Assembly (NCBI GenBank): GCA_018399635.1
Contig: JAGYOH010000004.1
Coordinates: 95,428-159,427, forward strand
DNA from: Clostridia bacterium
GTDB taxonomy: Bacteria > Bacillota > Clostridia > Peptostreptococcales > Acidaminobacteraceae
Length of the DNA: 64,000 bases
Direction of reading: 5' to 3'
Both the position numbers and the translations under genes were made by a program. Shown here piece after piece: positions 40,309 to 48,110 of this stretch. The notes under the pieces are model-generated. The model had not been told where the DNA came from and made no database searches. It worked only from the letters and a program-made list of their open reading frames with translations. Position 1 is the stretch's first letter, and every line of letters begins with the position of its first letter.

Positions 40309-40504
40309 TGAATGGTTATTTGTATCTAAATTCTATTGGTATCACCTCAATTGTATTATACATCACTGAATTAATATGTCAAATAATGTCACTTTTGGTG
40401 AAAGCTATCCATCCCCACCCTACGCTCTCGCTAAAGCGAGCAAGGTGGCTTAGAGGGAGGGGAGTTCCGCTTGATTGTTAAAATCGATGAAATGAGGGTT
40501 GAAA

Positions 40505-40921
40505 TTGAAGACATTTCGTGAAGTACTGGTCATGGAGACAAAGTCGAGGAGGGCATTCATCAATATCACCGGCGATGTTCAGAGGGCGCTCAAAAACAGC
40601 GGCATCAAGGAAGGTCTTGTTCTGGTCAATGCCATGCACCTCACTGCGAGTGTCTTCATCAATGATGACGAGGGGGGGCTGCATCAGGATTTCGAGGAAT
40701 TCCTGGAGAAGCTGGCTCCGGAAAAGCCCTATGCCAGGTATCGGCACAATGGTTTCGAGGACAATGCCGACGCCCATATCAAAAGGACCCTGATGGGTCG
40801 TGAAGTGGTGGTGGCCGTCACCGACGGCGACTTGGATTTCGGTCCCTGGGAACAGATTTTCTACGGTGAATTTGACGGCATGAGACAAAAACGGGTACTG
40901 ATCAAAATCATGGGAGAGTAG
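40505..40921 (+). CDS. yjbQ: YjbQ/UPF0047-family protein (secondary thiamine-phosphate synthase type)
   Basis: A 138-residue protein with the YjbQ pattern: [40 protein letters not shown] (the family's PHTTA-type block, here MHLTAS), then [38 protein letters not shown], which is highly typical (GxWQxIFFxEFDG). Members have weak thiamine-phosphate synthase activity but their real role is unknown. TTG 40505 is chosen, six bases after GAGGG. The left end of the IS element lies only about 35 bases upstream, so the native promoter may be displaced. It is followed 5 bases on by the DsrE-like gene. Confidence 0.88.
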   Translation: MKTFREVLVMETKSRRAFINITGDVQRALKNSGIKEGLVLVNAMHLTASVFINDDEGGLHQDFEEFLEKLAPEKPYARYRHNGFEDNADAHIKRTLMGREVVVAVTDGDLDFGPWEQIFYGEFDGMRQKRVLIKIMGE

Positions 40922-40926
40922 ATAAG

Positions 40927-41274
40927 ATGAGAAAAATCGTAATTTTCGCCTTCAACGGCGACCTGATGTGTTTCGCCCACGGGCTCTTCAATGCCCTGGA
41001 CATGGCCCGCAAGGGCCACGAGGTCAAGCTGGTCATCGAGGGCAGTGCCACGGCCCTCATCAAGGATCTCATGGAGGAAAAGAATCCCTTCCACAAATTC
41101 TACGTGGAGGTGAAGCAGCAGGGCCTCCTCGATGGCATCTGCATGGCCTGTGCCCGGAAAATGGGAACCCTTGAGGAGGCCCGGGCCCAGGGCATCCCGC
41201 TTCTGGGTGAAGCCTACGGGCATCCCGCCATTGTGGATTATATGGATCAGGGCTATGAAGTGATCACCCTTTAA
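40927..41274 (+). CDS. DsrE-like small protein
   Basis: A 115-residue protein, IVIFAFNGDLMCFAHGLFNALDMARKGHEVKLVIEG at the N-terminus and GICMACARKMGTLEEARAQGIPL later, ending in a HPAIVDYMDQGYEVITL strand. This is the DsrE/DsrF-like sulfurtransferase fold, and Cys residues in CMACARKMG could carry sulfur, but no function is proven for this subgroup. It sits 5 bases after yjbQ and 13 before msrA, in one operon. ATG 40927 has GGGAGAGTAGAT upstream. Confidence 0.75.
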   Translation: MRKIVIFAFNGDLMCFAHGLFNALDMARKGHEVKLVIEGSATALIKDLMEEKNPFHKFYVEVKQQGLLDGICMACARKMGTLEEARAQGIPLLGEAYGHPAIVDYMDQGYEVITL

Positions 41275-41287
41275 GGAGGTGCCGGCC

Positions 41288-41701
41288 ATGGAGATTTACC
41301 TGGGCGGAGGTTGTTTCTGGGGACTGCAGAACCGCCTGGACCAGCTGGAGGGTCTGCCCCCCACCGTGGCAGGCTACATGATGGATGCGCAGGGCTGGGT
41401 GGAGGTGGTGAAGGTGGTCTGTGAAGGGGAGCTGGAGACCCTGCTCAATCATTATTTCGCCTGCCACGATCCCACCAGTTTCAATCGCCAGGGCATGGAC
41501 ACGGGCTATTGCTACCGGTCGGTCATCTATGTCACGGAGGCTTCCCAGCTTGAGACGGCTCACAGGATCAAGGCCGGTCTCAAGACGAAGAGACCCCCCC
41601 TGACAGATATTCTCGAGGCGACGGAGTTTGTCGAGGCGCCGGAAACGGCCCAGAGACGGTATGAAAAAATGGGCATGGTCTTGAAATTGCCCGGAAAATA
41701 A
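41288..41701 (+). CDS. msrA: Peptide methionine sulfoxide reductase MsrA, short form
   Basis: A 137-residue MsrA. The catalytic motif GGGCFWG is at residues 6-12 with the nucleophile Cys9. VAGYMMDAQGWVEVVKV and ACHDPTSFNRQGMDTGYCYRSVIYV follow (the family's YxxVxxGxTGHAE and HDPTxxNRQGxDxGxQYRS regions, partly altered). It reduces methionine-S-sulfoxide. The usual Tyr-Ser after DxGxQ becomes Tyr-Arg-Ser with Cys before it, and C-terminal resolving cysteines are absent. ATG 41288 follows AAGGAGGTGCC. Last gene of the yjbQ-dsrE-msrA operon. Confidence 0.87.
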   Translation: MEIYLGGGCFWGLQNRLDQLEGLPPTVAGYMMDAQGWVEVVKVVCEGELETLLNHYFACHDPTSFNRQGMDTGYCYRSVIYVTEASQLETAHRIKAGLKTKRPPLTDILEATEFVEAPETAQRRYEKMGMVLKLPGK

Positions 41702-41711
41702 AAAAAAACCA

Positions 41712-41739
41712 TTGCATTCAACCCAACTTGTGATACGAT
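41712..41739 (+). promoter_or_regulatory. Promoter of the polyamine operon
   Basis: TTGCAT (41712-41717), 16 bases, TACGAT (41734-41739) with TGA before it (extended -10). The start would be near 41746, about 29 bases before the speA ATG. Confidence 0.65.
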
Positions 41740-41774
41740 ACTTTTGCAAAAATATTTAGCGGGGAGTTTTGATT

Positions 41775-43226
41775 ATGACGGACCAATCCAAAATGCCCCT
41801 GATCGAGGCCCTGGAAAGCTATGATCGGGAAAAAGTCATCCCCTTTGATGTGCCGGGACACAAGCATGGCAAGGGACTTGACGGCTATCACCAGTTTTTG
41901 AAACGCTACGGTATGACCCTGGATGTCAACTCGATGAAATCCCTGGATATCATCAGCAATCCCACCTCGGTGATCAAGGAGGCGGAGACCCTCATGGCCG
42001 GGGCCTACGGGGGGGACCATGCTTTTTTCATGATCGGCGGCACCACGGCGGCGGTCCAGGCCATGATTCTGGCCGGGGTCAACCCCGGGGAAAAGATCAT
42101 CCTGCCGAGGAACGCCCACAAGTCAGCCCTCAACGGCCTGATTCTCAGTGGCGCGGTCCCGGTGTACATCCAGCCCGCCATCAATGAAGACCTGGGAATC
42201 GCCATGGGGATCACCCTGGAAAGCCTTGAAAAGGCCCTCGACGAGAATCCAGACGCCAAGGCGGTCCTCATCATCAACCCCACCTACTACGGATTCACAT
42301 CGGATCTTGAGGCCTTGACCAGGCTGGCCCATGCCAGGGGAGTCCTGGTACTGGCGGACGAGGCCCATGGCGCCCACTTCCCCTTCAATCCCCAGATGCC
42401 CTTGAGTGCCATGAAGGCGGGGTGTGACATTTCCTCGGTGTCCCTCCACAAAACCGGGGGTTCCCTGACCCAGAGCTCGGCGCTGATCATGAGGGACAAC
42501 CCCTATGTTTCCTATGCGCACATGCGGGGGACCATCAACCTGTCCATGACCACCAGCGCCTCCTATCTCCTCATGGGCAGTCTGGACTACGCCAGGCAGA
42601 CCCTTGCGACAAGGGGAGAGGAGATCCTGGGCGAACTGCTGAGGGTCACCCGGATCTACCGGGAGAAAATCAACCGGATTCCAGGAATCTATGCCTTTGC
42701 CAAGGAGGTCCTCGACGGCGGGGGGGCCAAGGACTTTGATGAAACCAAGCTCACCATCAATCTTGGAGAGAACAAACTGACGGGCTATGAGGTTTATGAC
42801 CTTCTCAGGGAGAAATACCACATTCAGGCGGAGCTTGCCGACGACCACAATGTGCTCTTCATCCTGAGTCTGGGGGATGATGCGGATTCCCTGGAACCCC
42901 TCTACCAGGCCTTGAAGGAAATCGGTGAGAGCTATCACGGCGGCAACAAGTTCAACTTCATCAAGCGGATGAAAAACCCCGAGGGGATCGTTTCACCCAG
43001 AAACGCATACTACGCAAACAAGAAAATCCTTCCCCTCGACGAGGTGGTGGGAGAGGTGAGCGGTGAATCCATCATGGTCTATCCGCCGGGGATTCCCATC
43101 ATCGCCCCGGGTGAGCGATTCAGTCGGGAAATTGTGGATTACATCAAATTTTTGAAAGCACAGAAGGCGATGATGACGGGTCCTGAGGACAATACCTTGA
43201 ACCATATCAAAGTACTGGGCATGTAG
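41775..43226 (+). CDS. speA: Orn/Lys/Arg decarboxylase family, probable arginine decarboxylase
   Basis: A 483-residue fold-type I PLP decarboxylase. DVPGHKHGKG is near residue 25, MIGGTTAAVQAMI lies at ~87, DEAHGAHFPF at 195-204 has the PLP-contacting Asp and His, and SVSLHKTGGSLTQSS has the Schiff-base Lys226. The short form with C-terminal YPPGIPIIAPGE is typical of Gram-positive SpeA. Placement before speE and speB argues for arginine to agmatine, although the family also includes lysine and ornithine decarboxylases. ATG 41775 follows GCGGGGAG. First gene of a three-gene operon. Confidence 0.9.
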   Translation: MTDQSKMPLIEALESYDREKVIPFDVPGHKHGKGLDGYHQFLKRYGMTLDVNSMKSLDIISNPTSVIKEAETLMAGAYGGDHAFFMIGGTTAAVQAMILAGVNPGEKIILPRNAHKSALNGLILSGAVPVYIQPAINEDLGIAMGITLESLEKALDENPDAKAVLIINPTYYGFTSDLEALTRLAHARGVLVLADEAHGAHFPFNPQMPLSAMKAGCDISSVSLHKTGGSLTQSSALIMRDNPYVSYAHMRGTINLSMTTSASYLLMGSLDYARQTLATRGEEILGELLRVTRIYREKINRIPGIYAFAKEVLDGGGAKDFDETKLTINLGENKLTGYEVYDLLREKYHIQAELADDHNVLFILSLGDDADSLEPLYQALKEIGESYHGGNKFNFIKRMKNPEGIVSPRNAYYANKKILPLDEVVGEVSGESIMVYPPGIPIIAPGERFSREIVDYIKFLKAQKAMMTGPEDNTLNHIKVLGM

Positions 43227-43241
43227 GAGGTGCAGTGTCAT

Positions 43242-44084
43242 ATGGAAATGTGGTATACAGAAGTGCATCGTGAGGGAGTCAGGTGGTCCCTCAAGGTCAA
43301 GCAGCCGGTTTATTCCGCTCAGAGTGATTTTCAACGAATCGATATTTTCGACACCTATGACTTCGGTCGGGTGATGACCCTTGACGGCCTGATGATGGTG
43401 AATGAAAAGGATGAATTCATCTATCATGAAATGATTGTCCACGTGGCCATGGCCACCAATCCCGGAATCAAACGCGTTCTGGTGATCGGAGGCGGCGACG
43501 GCGGGACGGTCAGAGAGCTCGTTCGTTATCCTCATATTGAAAAGATCGACATGGTGGAAATCGATGAACTGGTGGTCACCACCGCCAAGGAATTTCTTCC
43601 CTATACCGCCGGCGGCCTGGAGGATGAACGGGTCACCCTCTACTACCGGGACGGCATTGAATTCGTCAAGGGCCTCGAGGGAGCCTATGATCTGATCCTG
43701 GTGGATTCCACGGATCCCATCGGACCGGGGGAAGGTCTTTTCACCCGGGAATTCTACACCGACTGCTACAAGGCCCTCAGCGGGGAGGGGATCCTCATCA
43801 ACCAGAAGGAAAGTCCCTTCTATGACCACACCGCCCATGAAATGAAGCGGTCCCATGAAAAAATCATCGAGATTTTCCCCGTAGCCAGGACCTACCAGTA
43901 CCACATGCCCAGCTATCCCTCGGGACACTGGCTTTTCGGATTCGCCTCCAAGGGCATGGATCCGGAGGATTTCGACAAGGCGGCCTGGGAGGCCCTGGGC
44001 ATCACCACCCGCTACTACAATTCAGAAATCCACAGGGGAGCCTTCATGCTGCCCACCTATGTCCGGGAGCTCCTTCATGAATAA
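43242..44084 (+). CDS. speE: Spermidine synthase (polyamine aminopropyltransferase)
   Basis: A 280-residue SpeE. WYTEVHREGVRWSLKV starts the N-terminal beta domain. The nucleotide domain has VLVIGGGDGGTVRELVRY (decarboxylated SAM site), MVEIDELVV, YYRDGIEF and LILVDSTDPIGPGEGLFTREFY with the catalytic Asp. It transfers aminopropyl from decarboxylated SAM to putrescine. No speD gene is in this window to make the donor. ATG 43242 lies 11 bases after AGGAGG. An ATG two codons later is also possible. The end overlaps speB by 8 bases. Confidence 0.94.
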   Translation: MEMWYTEVHREGVRWSLKVKQPVYSAQSDFQRIDIFDTYDFGRVMTLDGLMMVNEKDEFIYHEMIVHVAMATNPGIKRVLVIGGGDGGTVRELVRYPHIEKIDMVEIDELVVTTAKEFLPYTAGGLEDERVTLYYRDGIEFVKGLEGAYDLILVDSTDPIGPGEGLFTREFYTDCYKALSGEGILINQKESPFYDHTAHEMKRSHEKIIEIFPVARTYQYHMPSYPSGHWLFGFASKGMDPEDFDKAAWEALGITTRYYNSEIHRGAFMLPTYVRELLHE

Positions 44085-44931
44085 GAATGTCCACACCTAC
44101 ATGGCTGCCGAGGCGGACTACCGGGAGGCGAAAATCGTTCTTTTCGGAGCCCCCTTCGACGGCACCACCTCCTTCAGACCCGGCACCCGGTTCGCCCCGG
44201 ACCAGATCCGCCGGGAATCCTACGGCATCGAGACCTACAGTCCGCTTCTTGACAGGGACCTGGAGGATCATGCTTTTACGGATATCGGGGACATCGAGCT
44301 TCCCTTCGGCAACAAGGAAAGAGTCCTTGACCTGATCGAGGCTACAACAGACAGGATTCTCGGGGACGGCAAGATTCCACTTCTTCTGGGCGGCGAGCAT
44401 CTGGTGAGCCTCGGCGCCATCAGGAGCGCCTTCAAGGCCCATCCGGATCTCAGAATCATCCACCTCGACGCCCATGCGGATCTCAGAGAGGATTACCTGG
44501 GGGAAAGTCTTTCCCACGCCACGGTGCTGCGCCGGGCCTATGATCTCCTGGGAGATAAGCGGATCTATCAATTCGGGATCCGGTCGGGTCCCCGGGAGGA
44601 ATTTGTTTTCGCCAGGGAACATACCTTCTTCCACCCCTTCACCCTCCAGGGCATCGAGCAGTATCTGCCGGCCTTGAGGGAAGTGCCGGTGTATCTGACC
44701 ATCGATCTGGATGTCCTGGACCCCGGGGTCTTTCCCGGAACCGGGACGCCGGAGCCCGACGGGGCTTCCGTGGGGGACCTCATCCGCTTCATCCACAAGC
44801 TCAAAGGCCTGCAGATCGTCGGCGCCGACGTGGTGGAGCTCTCTCCTCCCTATGATCCATCGGGGATTTCGAGTGCGGCGGCGGTGAAGACCCTGAGGGA
44901 ATTGATACTGATTCTGGCGGAGGACCGGTGA
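44077..44931 (+). CDS. speB: Agmatinase
   Basis: A 284-residue ureohydrolase. The binuclear Mn site is complete: LLLGGEHLVS, IIHLDAHADLRED and TIDLDVLDPGVFPGTGTPEPDG. VELSPPYDPSGISSAAAV completes the family pattern. It hydrolyses agmatine to putrescine and urea, so speA, speB and speE make one route from arginine to spermidine. ATG 44077 is inside the speE end (overlap 8 bases) with GGGAG upstream. Start at 44059 would lie before that ribosome site. Confidence 0.93.
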   Translation: MNKNVHTYMAAEADYREAKIVLFGAPFDGTTSFRPGTRFAPDQIRRESYGIETYSPLLDRDLEDHAFTDIGDIELPFGNKERVLDLIEATTDRILGDGKIPLLLGGEHLVSLGAIRSAFKAHPDLRIIHLDAHADLREDYLGESLSHATVLRRAYDLLGDKRIYQFGIRSGPREEFVFAREHTFFHPFTLQGIEQYLPALREVPVYLTIDLDVLDPGVFPGTGTPEPDGASVGDLIRFIHKLKGLQIVGADVVELSPPYDPSGISSAAAVKTLRELILILAEDR

Positions 44932-45027
44932 AATTCTCTTCTGTGAAAAACATAACAAGACTTGTTTTAACAGGGACCATGGGGTAACATGTATATATAG
45001 CAACTCAATATCGTTTCAGATGATTTC
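44932..45027 (+). promoter_or_regulatory. Promoter region of the glycine cleavage operon
   Basis: An AT-rich stretch after speB. TATATA at 44992-44997 is the likely -10. TTAACA (44967-44972) upstream has a long 19-base spacing, so the -35 is uncertain. No terminator for the spe operon was recognised here. Confidence 0.45.
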
Positions 45028-45203
45028 GCTGCGAGATATCCGGTTTTCAAGGATAGCCGAAGGGGCAATGGGAAGGGCTTAGCCGGCTTTTTCCAGAATC
45101 TTTCAGGCCACAGGTAGCAGTGGAGGATGAGGCTCTGAAGAGACCGCTCTTTTGACGAGTGGCGCCGAAGGGGATCAAAGCTCTCAGGCAAAAGAACAGG
45201 GAT
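45028..45203 (+). ncRNA. Tandem glycine riboswitch
   Basis: Two aptamers in series. Aptamer 1 (about 45028-45121): CTGC/GCAG closing helix (45029-45032 with 45117-45120), GCCGAAGGGGCAAT and TCTTTCAGGCCACAGG. Aptamer 2 (about 45131-45203): CTCTG with CAGGG (45133-45137 with 45197-45201), GCGCCGAAGGGGATCAAAG and CTCTCAGGCAAAAGAACAGG. The short linker between them is GGAGGATGA. The arrangement is the classic glycine sensor that turns on the glycine cleavage system. Confidence 0.95.
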
Positions 45204-45247
45204 GTTGGCGGCGTGATTGTCGTGCCAACATCCTGTTTTATTTTTTG
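45196..45247 (+). terminator. Riboswitch-controlled terminator before gcvT
   Basis: ACAGG-GATGTTGGC pairs with GCCAACATC-CTGT, followed by TTTATTTTTT. The 5' arm includes the 3' strand of the aptamer-2 closing helix, so glycine binding would block terminator formation: an ON switch. Confidence 0.93.
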
Positions 45248-45262
45248 AAAGGAGGAATTTTT

Positions 45263-46369
45263 TTGTCAGAACTCAAAAGAACCGCGCTATACGAATCCCA
45301 TGTGAAATGGGGAGGTAAGATCATTGACTTTGCCGGATGGGAACTGCCGGTGCAGTATGAGGGTCTGGTGCCGGAGCATCATGCGGTCAGGAATCAAGCC
45401 GGCCTCTTTGACGTCTCCCATATGGGGGAGGTTTCGGTCAAGGGGGCCCAGGCGACGGAGTTCGTCCAGTATCTCGTCACCAACGATGTCAAGGCCATGG
45501 CGGACGAACAGGTCATTTACGCCCAGATGTGTTACGAGGACGGCGGCATCGTGGATGACCTGCTGGTCTACAAGTTCGACGTCGACGAGTACTTTCTGGT
45601 CATCAATGCCAGCAACGTCGACAAGGACTATGCCTGGATGCAGCTTGTGGCGGAGGACTTCGAAGTGACCCTGGTGAACCAGAGTCCGGATTTTTCCGAG
45701 CTGGCCCTTCAAGGCCCGAAGGCCCAGGAGATTCTGCAGCTGCTCACCGAAACGGACCTTGAAACGGTCAAATTCTTTTTCCTCAAAAGAGATGTGGTCA
45801 TCGACGGAGTCAAGGCCCTGATTTCCCGAACGGGTTATACGGGAGAGGACGGTTTTGAAATCTATGTGGCTCATGAAGGGGCTCCGAAGCTCTGGGAGAG
45901 CATCCTCAAGGCCGGGGAACCCTTCGGCATCAAGCCGGCAGGCCTGGGTGCCCGGGATACCCTTAGATTTGAAGCCGCCCTGCCGCTTTACGGGCAGGAA
46001 ATCGACAAGGATATTTCACCCCTGGAGGCGGGGCTCGGCTTTTTTGTCAAACTTGACAACGATGATTTCGTGGGTCGCGCCGCCTTGCTCAAGCAGAAGG
46101 AAGAGGGTCTCAAGCGCAGGCTGGTTGGATTTGAAATGTCTGGAAAAGGGATTCCCCGCCATGATTACAGGGTATTGAAGGACGGCAGGGATATCGGTTT
46201 TGTCACCACGGGGTACAAGGCGCCCACCCTCGACCGCACCGTTGGTTTCGCCCTGGTGGAGGCCGGATACAGCAGTCTGGGGACCACCTTTGACATTGAA
46301 ATCAGGGGCAAGGCGTCTGCCGCCGAAGTGGTCAAGAAGCGATTCTATCAAAAGCAATACAAAAAATAA
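45263..46369 (+). CDS. gcvT: Glycine cleavage system T protein (aminomethyltransferase)
   Basis: A 368-residue GcvT. The N-terminus reads TALYESHVKWGGKIIDFAGWELPVQY, with GLFDVSHMGEV, ISRTGYTGEDGFEIY, GLGARDTLRFEAALPLYGQE and the C-terminal GFVTTGYKAPTL, all strongly conserved. It transfers the methylene group from the H protein to tetrahydrofolate and frees ammonia. It starts at TTG 45263, seven bases after AAAGGAGG; further upstream in-frame codons fall in the riboswitch terminator. First gene of gcvT-gcvH-gcvPA-gcvPB, controlled by the tandem glycine riboswitch. Confidence 0.96.
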   Translation: MSELKRTALYESHVKWGGKIIDFAGWELPVQYEGLVPEHHAVRNQAGLFDVSHMGEVSVKGAQATEFVQYLVTNDVKAMADEQVIYAQMCYEDGGIVDDLLVYKFDVDEYFLVINASNVDKDYAWMQLVAEDFEVTLVNQSPDFSELALQGPKAQEILQLLTETDLETVKFFFLKRDVVIDGVKALISRTGYTGEDGFEIYVAHEGAPKLWESILKAGEPFGIKPAGLGARDTLRFEAALPLYGQEIDKDISPLEAGLGFFVKLDNDDFVGRAALLKQKEEGLKRRLVGFEMSGKGIPRHDYRVLKDGRDIGFVTTGYKAPTLDRTVGFALVEAGYSSLGTTFDIEIRGKASAAEVVKKRFYQKQYKK

Positions 46370-46387
46370 TTTTTCGGAGGGATTGAA

Positions 46388-46771
46388 ATGAAAGTCATGG
46401 AAGGATTGTTGTACTCGGAGGATCATGAATGGGTCAAGGTTGAAGGCAAGGTGGCCACCATCGGCATCAGTGATTTCGCCCAGCATCAGCTCGGAGACAT
46501 CGTCTTTGTTGAATTGCCCGAGGTGGCGGATGAAATCGCCAAGGGGGAAGTATTCGGTGTCATCGAATCCGTCAAGGCGGCTTCGGATTCCTATCTCCCG
46601 GTGGGGGGCAAGGTGGTGGAGGTCAACAGCGCCCTGGAGGACGAGCCGGAGCTGATCAATCAGGATGCCTACGAAAACTGGATTGTCAAGATTGAAATGG
46701 AGGATGAAGGAGATCTCAGTGGTCTGATGAGTCCTGAGGCGTATGAAGAATTCTGCAGTAAGGAGGAATAA
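46388..46771 (+). CDS. gcvH: Glycine cleavage system H protein
   Basis: A 127-residue lipoyl carrier. [12 protein letters not shown] opens it, and the lipoylation site is Lys63 in [18 protein letters not shown] lies near the end. It shuttles the aminomethyl group between the P, T and L proteins. ATG 46388 follows CGGAGG, 18 bases after gcvT, and the stop is one base before the gcvPA ATG. Normal length. No lipoate ligase or L-protein gene is in the window. Confidence 0.97.
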   Translation: MKVMEGLLYSEDHEWVKVEGKVATIGISDFAQHQLGDIVFVELPEVADEIAKGEVFGVIESVKAASDSYLPVGGKVVEVNSALEDEPELINQDAYENWIVKIEMEDEGDLSGLMSPEAYEEFCSKEE

Positions 46772-46772
46772 T

Positions 46773-48110
46773 ATGTTTCGATACATTCCCAATGGCGACG
46801 ACGACCGAAAAAGCATGATGGACCATCTCGGCATCAAGGATATTGACGAACTCTTCAAGGATATTCCGGAGACTTTGAAATTCAAGGGTCAACTCGATCT
46901 CGAAGCGTCCCAGTCCGAGCCGGAGGTTCTCAAGTACTTTGAAGAAAAGGCCGCGGCCAACTGCAGTCTGACCCAGTTGACTTCTTTTCTGGGTGCCGGG
47001 GTCTATGACCACTATATTCCGGGAATCATCAAGCACATGGTGGGCCGGGGAGAATTTTATACCGCCTATACCCCCTATCAGCCTGAAATCTCTCAAGGCA
47101 CGCTTCAGGTGATTTTCGAGTATCAAAGCATGATTTGTGATTTGACGGGCATGGATGTCAGCAACGCCTCCATGTACGATGGTCCTACTGCGGCGGCGGA
47201 GGCCCTGCTCATGGCGACGACCCAGAAAAAAATGGAAAAAATCATTCTGGCGGGTGCCATCAGTCCGGAAATCCGACAGGTGATCGAGACCTACATGAAG
47301 TATCGGGACATCGAAGTGGTCACATTGAAAGAAGAAAAGGGCCTTGTGGATTTCAAGGACCTTGAAGCAAAGCTCGACCAGGACGTGGCGGCGGTACTGG
47401 TCCAAAGCCCCAACTTCTACGGGTTGATTGAAGACGTGGAGCGGGTCAGTGAAATGGCCCACGGCCGGAAGGCCCTTGCCATCGCCTATGTCGACCCCAT
47501 CAGTCTCGGGGTGCTGAAGTCTCCCGGTGAAGCCGGTGTGGACATCGCTGTAGGGGACGGACAAGCCCTGGGCAACGGCACCAACCTGGGAGGACCCTAT
47601 CTGGGCTTCCTGGCCACCACCAACAAACTGGTGAGAAAAATGCCGGGTCGGATCGTGGGACAGACCGAGGACGTGGACGGCAAGCGCGCCTGGGTCCTGA
47701 CCCTTCAAGCCAGAGAGCAGCATATCCGACGGTACAAGGCCACCTCCAACATCTGCTCCAACCAGGGCCTCAACGCCCTGATCGCTTCCATCTACATGAC
47801 CACGCTGGGCAGGGAAGGCCTCAAGGAGGTCGCCATGATGAGTCTTCAAAAGGCCCACTACGCCTATGACAAGTTATTGGCCACCGGTAGATTCAAGCCC
47901 GCCTTCGAAGGCGCCTTTTTCAAGGAGTTCGTCCTGCTCGCGGATATGGAACCCGAGGTGATCAACCAGAAACTGCTGGAGAACAACATTCTCGGTGGCT
48001 ATGACCTTTCCAAGGCCTGCGGGGTTGACAAGGGCATCATGTTCGCTGTCACTGAAAAGAGAAGCAAGGAAGAAATCGACCGGCTGGCTGAACTCCTGGA
48101 GGTGATGTAG
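46773..48110 (+). CDS. gcvPA: Glycine dehydrogenase (decarboxylating) subunit 1
   Basis: A 445-residue alpha subunit of the split P protein. RYIPNGDDDRKSMMDHLGI at the N-terminus, SFLGAGVYDHYIPGI, TAYTPYQPEISQGTLQ, MDVSNASMYDGPTAAAEA and IVGQTEDVDGKRAWVLTLQAREQHIRR are hallmark blocks. It forms the PLP-dependent decarboxylase with subunit 2, which holds the PLP lysine. ATG 46773 follows AAGGAGG; the frame is open from 46743 but inside gcvH. It is followed immediately by gcvPB. Confidence 0.97.
   Translation: MFRYIPNGDDDRKSMMDHLGIKDIDELFKDIPETLKFKGQLDLEASQSEPEVLKYFEEKAAANCSLTQLTSFLGAGVYDHYIPGIIKHMVGRGEFYTAYTPYQPEISQGTLQVIFEYQSMICDLTGMDVSNASMYDGPTAAAEALLMATTQKKMEKIILAGAISPEIRQVIETYMKYRDIEVVTLKEEKGLVDFKDLEAKLDQDVAAVLVQSPNFYGLIEDVERVSEMAHGRKALAIAYVDPISLGVLKSPGEAGVDIAVGDGQALGNGTNLGGPYLGFLATTNKLVRKMPGRIVGQTEDVDGKRAWVLTLQAREQHIRRYKATSNICSNQGLNALIASIYMTTLGREGLKEVAMMSLQKAHYAYDKLLATGRFKPAFEGAFFKEFVLLADMEPEVINQKLLENNILGGYDLSKACGVDKGIMFAVTEKRSKEEIDRLAELLEVM

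Larger units (their letters stand above)
39662..40470 (-). mobile_element. IS200/IS605-family element with intact tnpA core and internally deleted tnpB
   Basis: About 0.8 kb. The right end (low coordinates) has the hairpin CCCACTT/AAGTGGG (39672-39689) next to GTTCAC. The left end (about 40405-40466) is a structured palindrome: CTCGCT/AGCGAG inside CCACC/GGTGG inside TCCCC/GGGGA. No terminal inverted repeats or target duplication are expected for this family. It contains an HUH tyrosine transposase gene and a 67-codon remnant of tnpB. The right end is closely similar to the solitary end at 20.24-20.31 kb. Exact boundaries are approximate. Confidence 0.85.

Noticed and set aside
20236..40470. 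CRISPR-like or long-range repeat between 20.2 kb and 39.7 kb
   Set aside because: The shared sequence is the right end of an IS605-type element in opposite orientation, not a spacer-repeat array.
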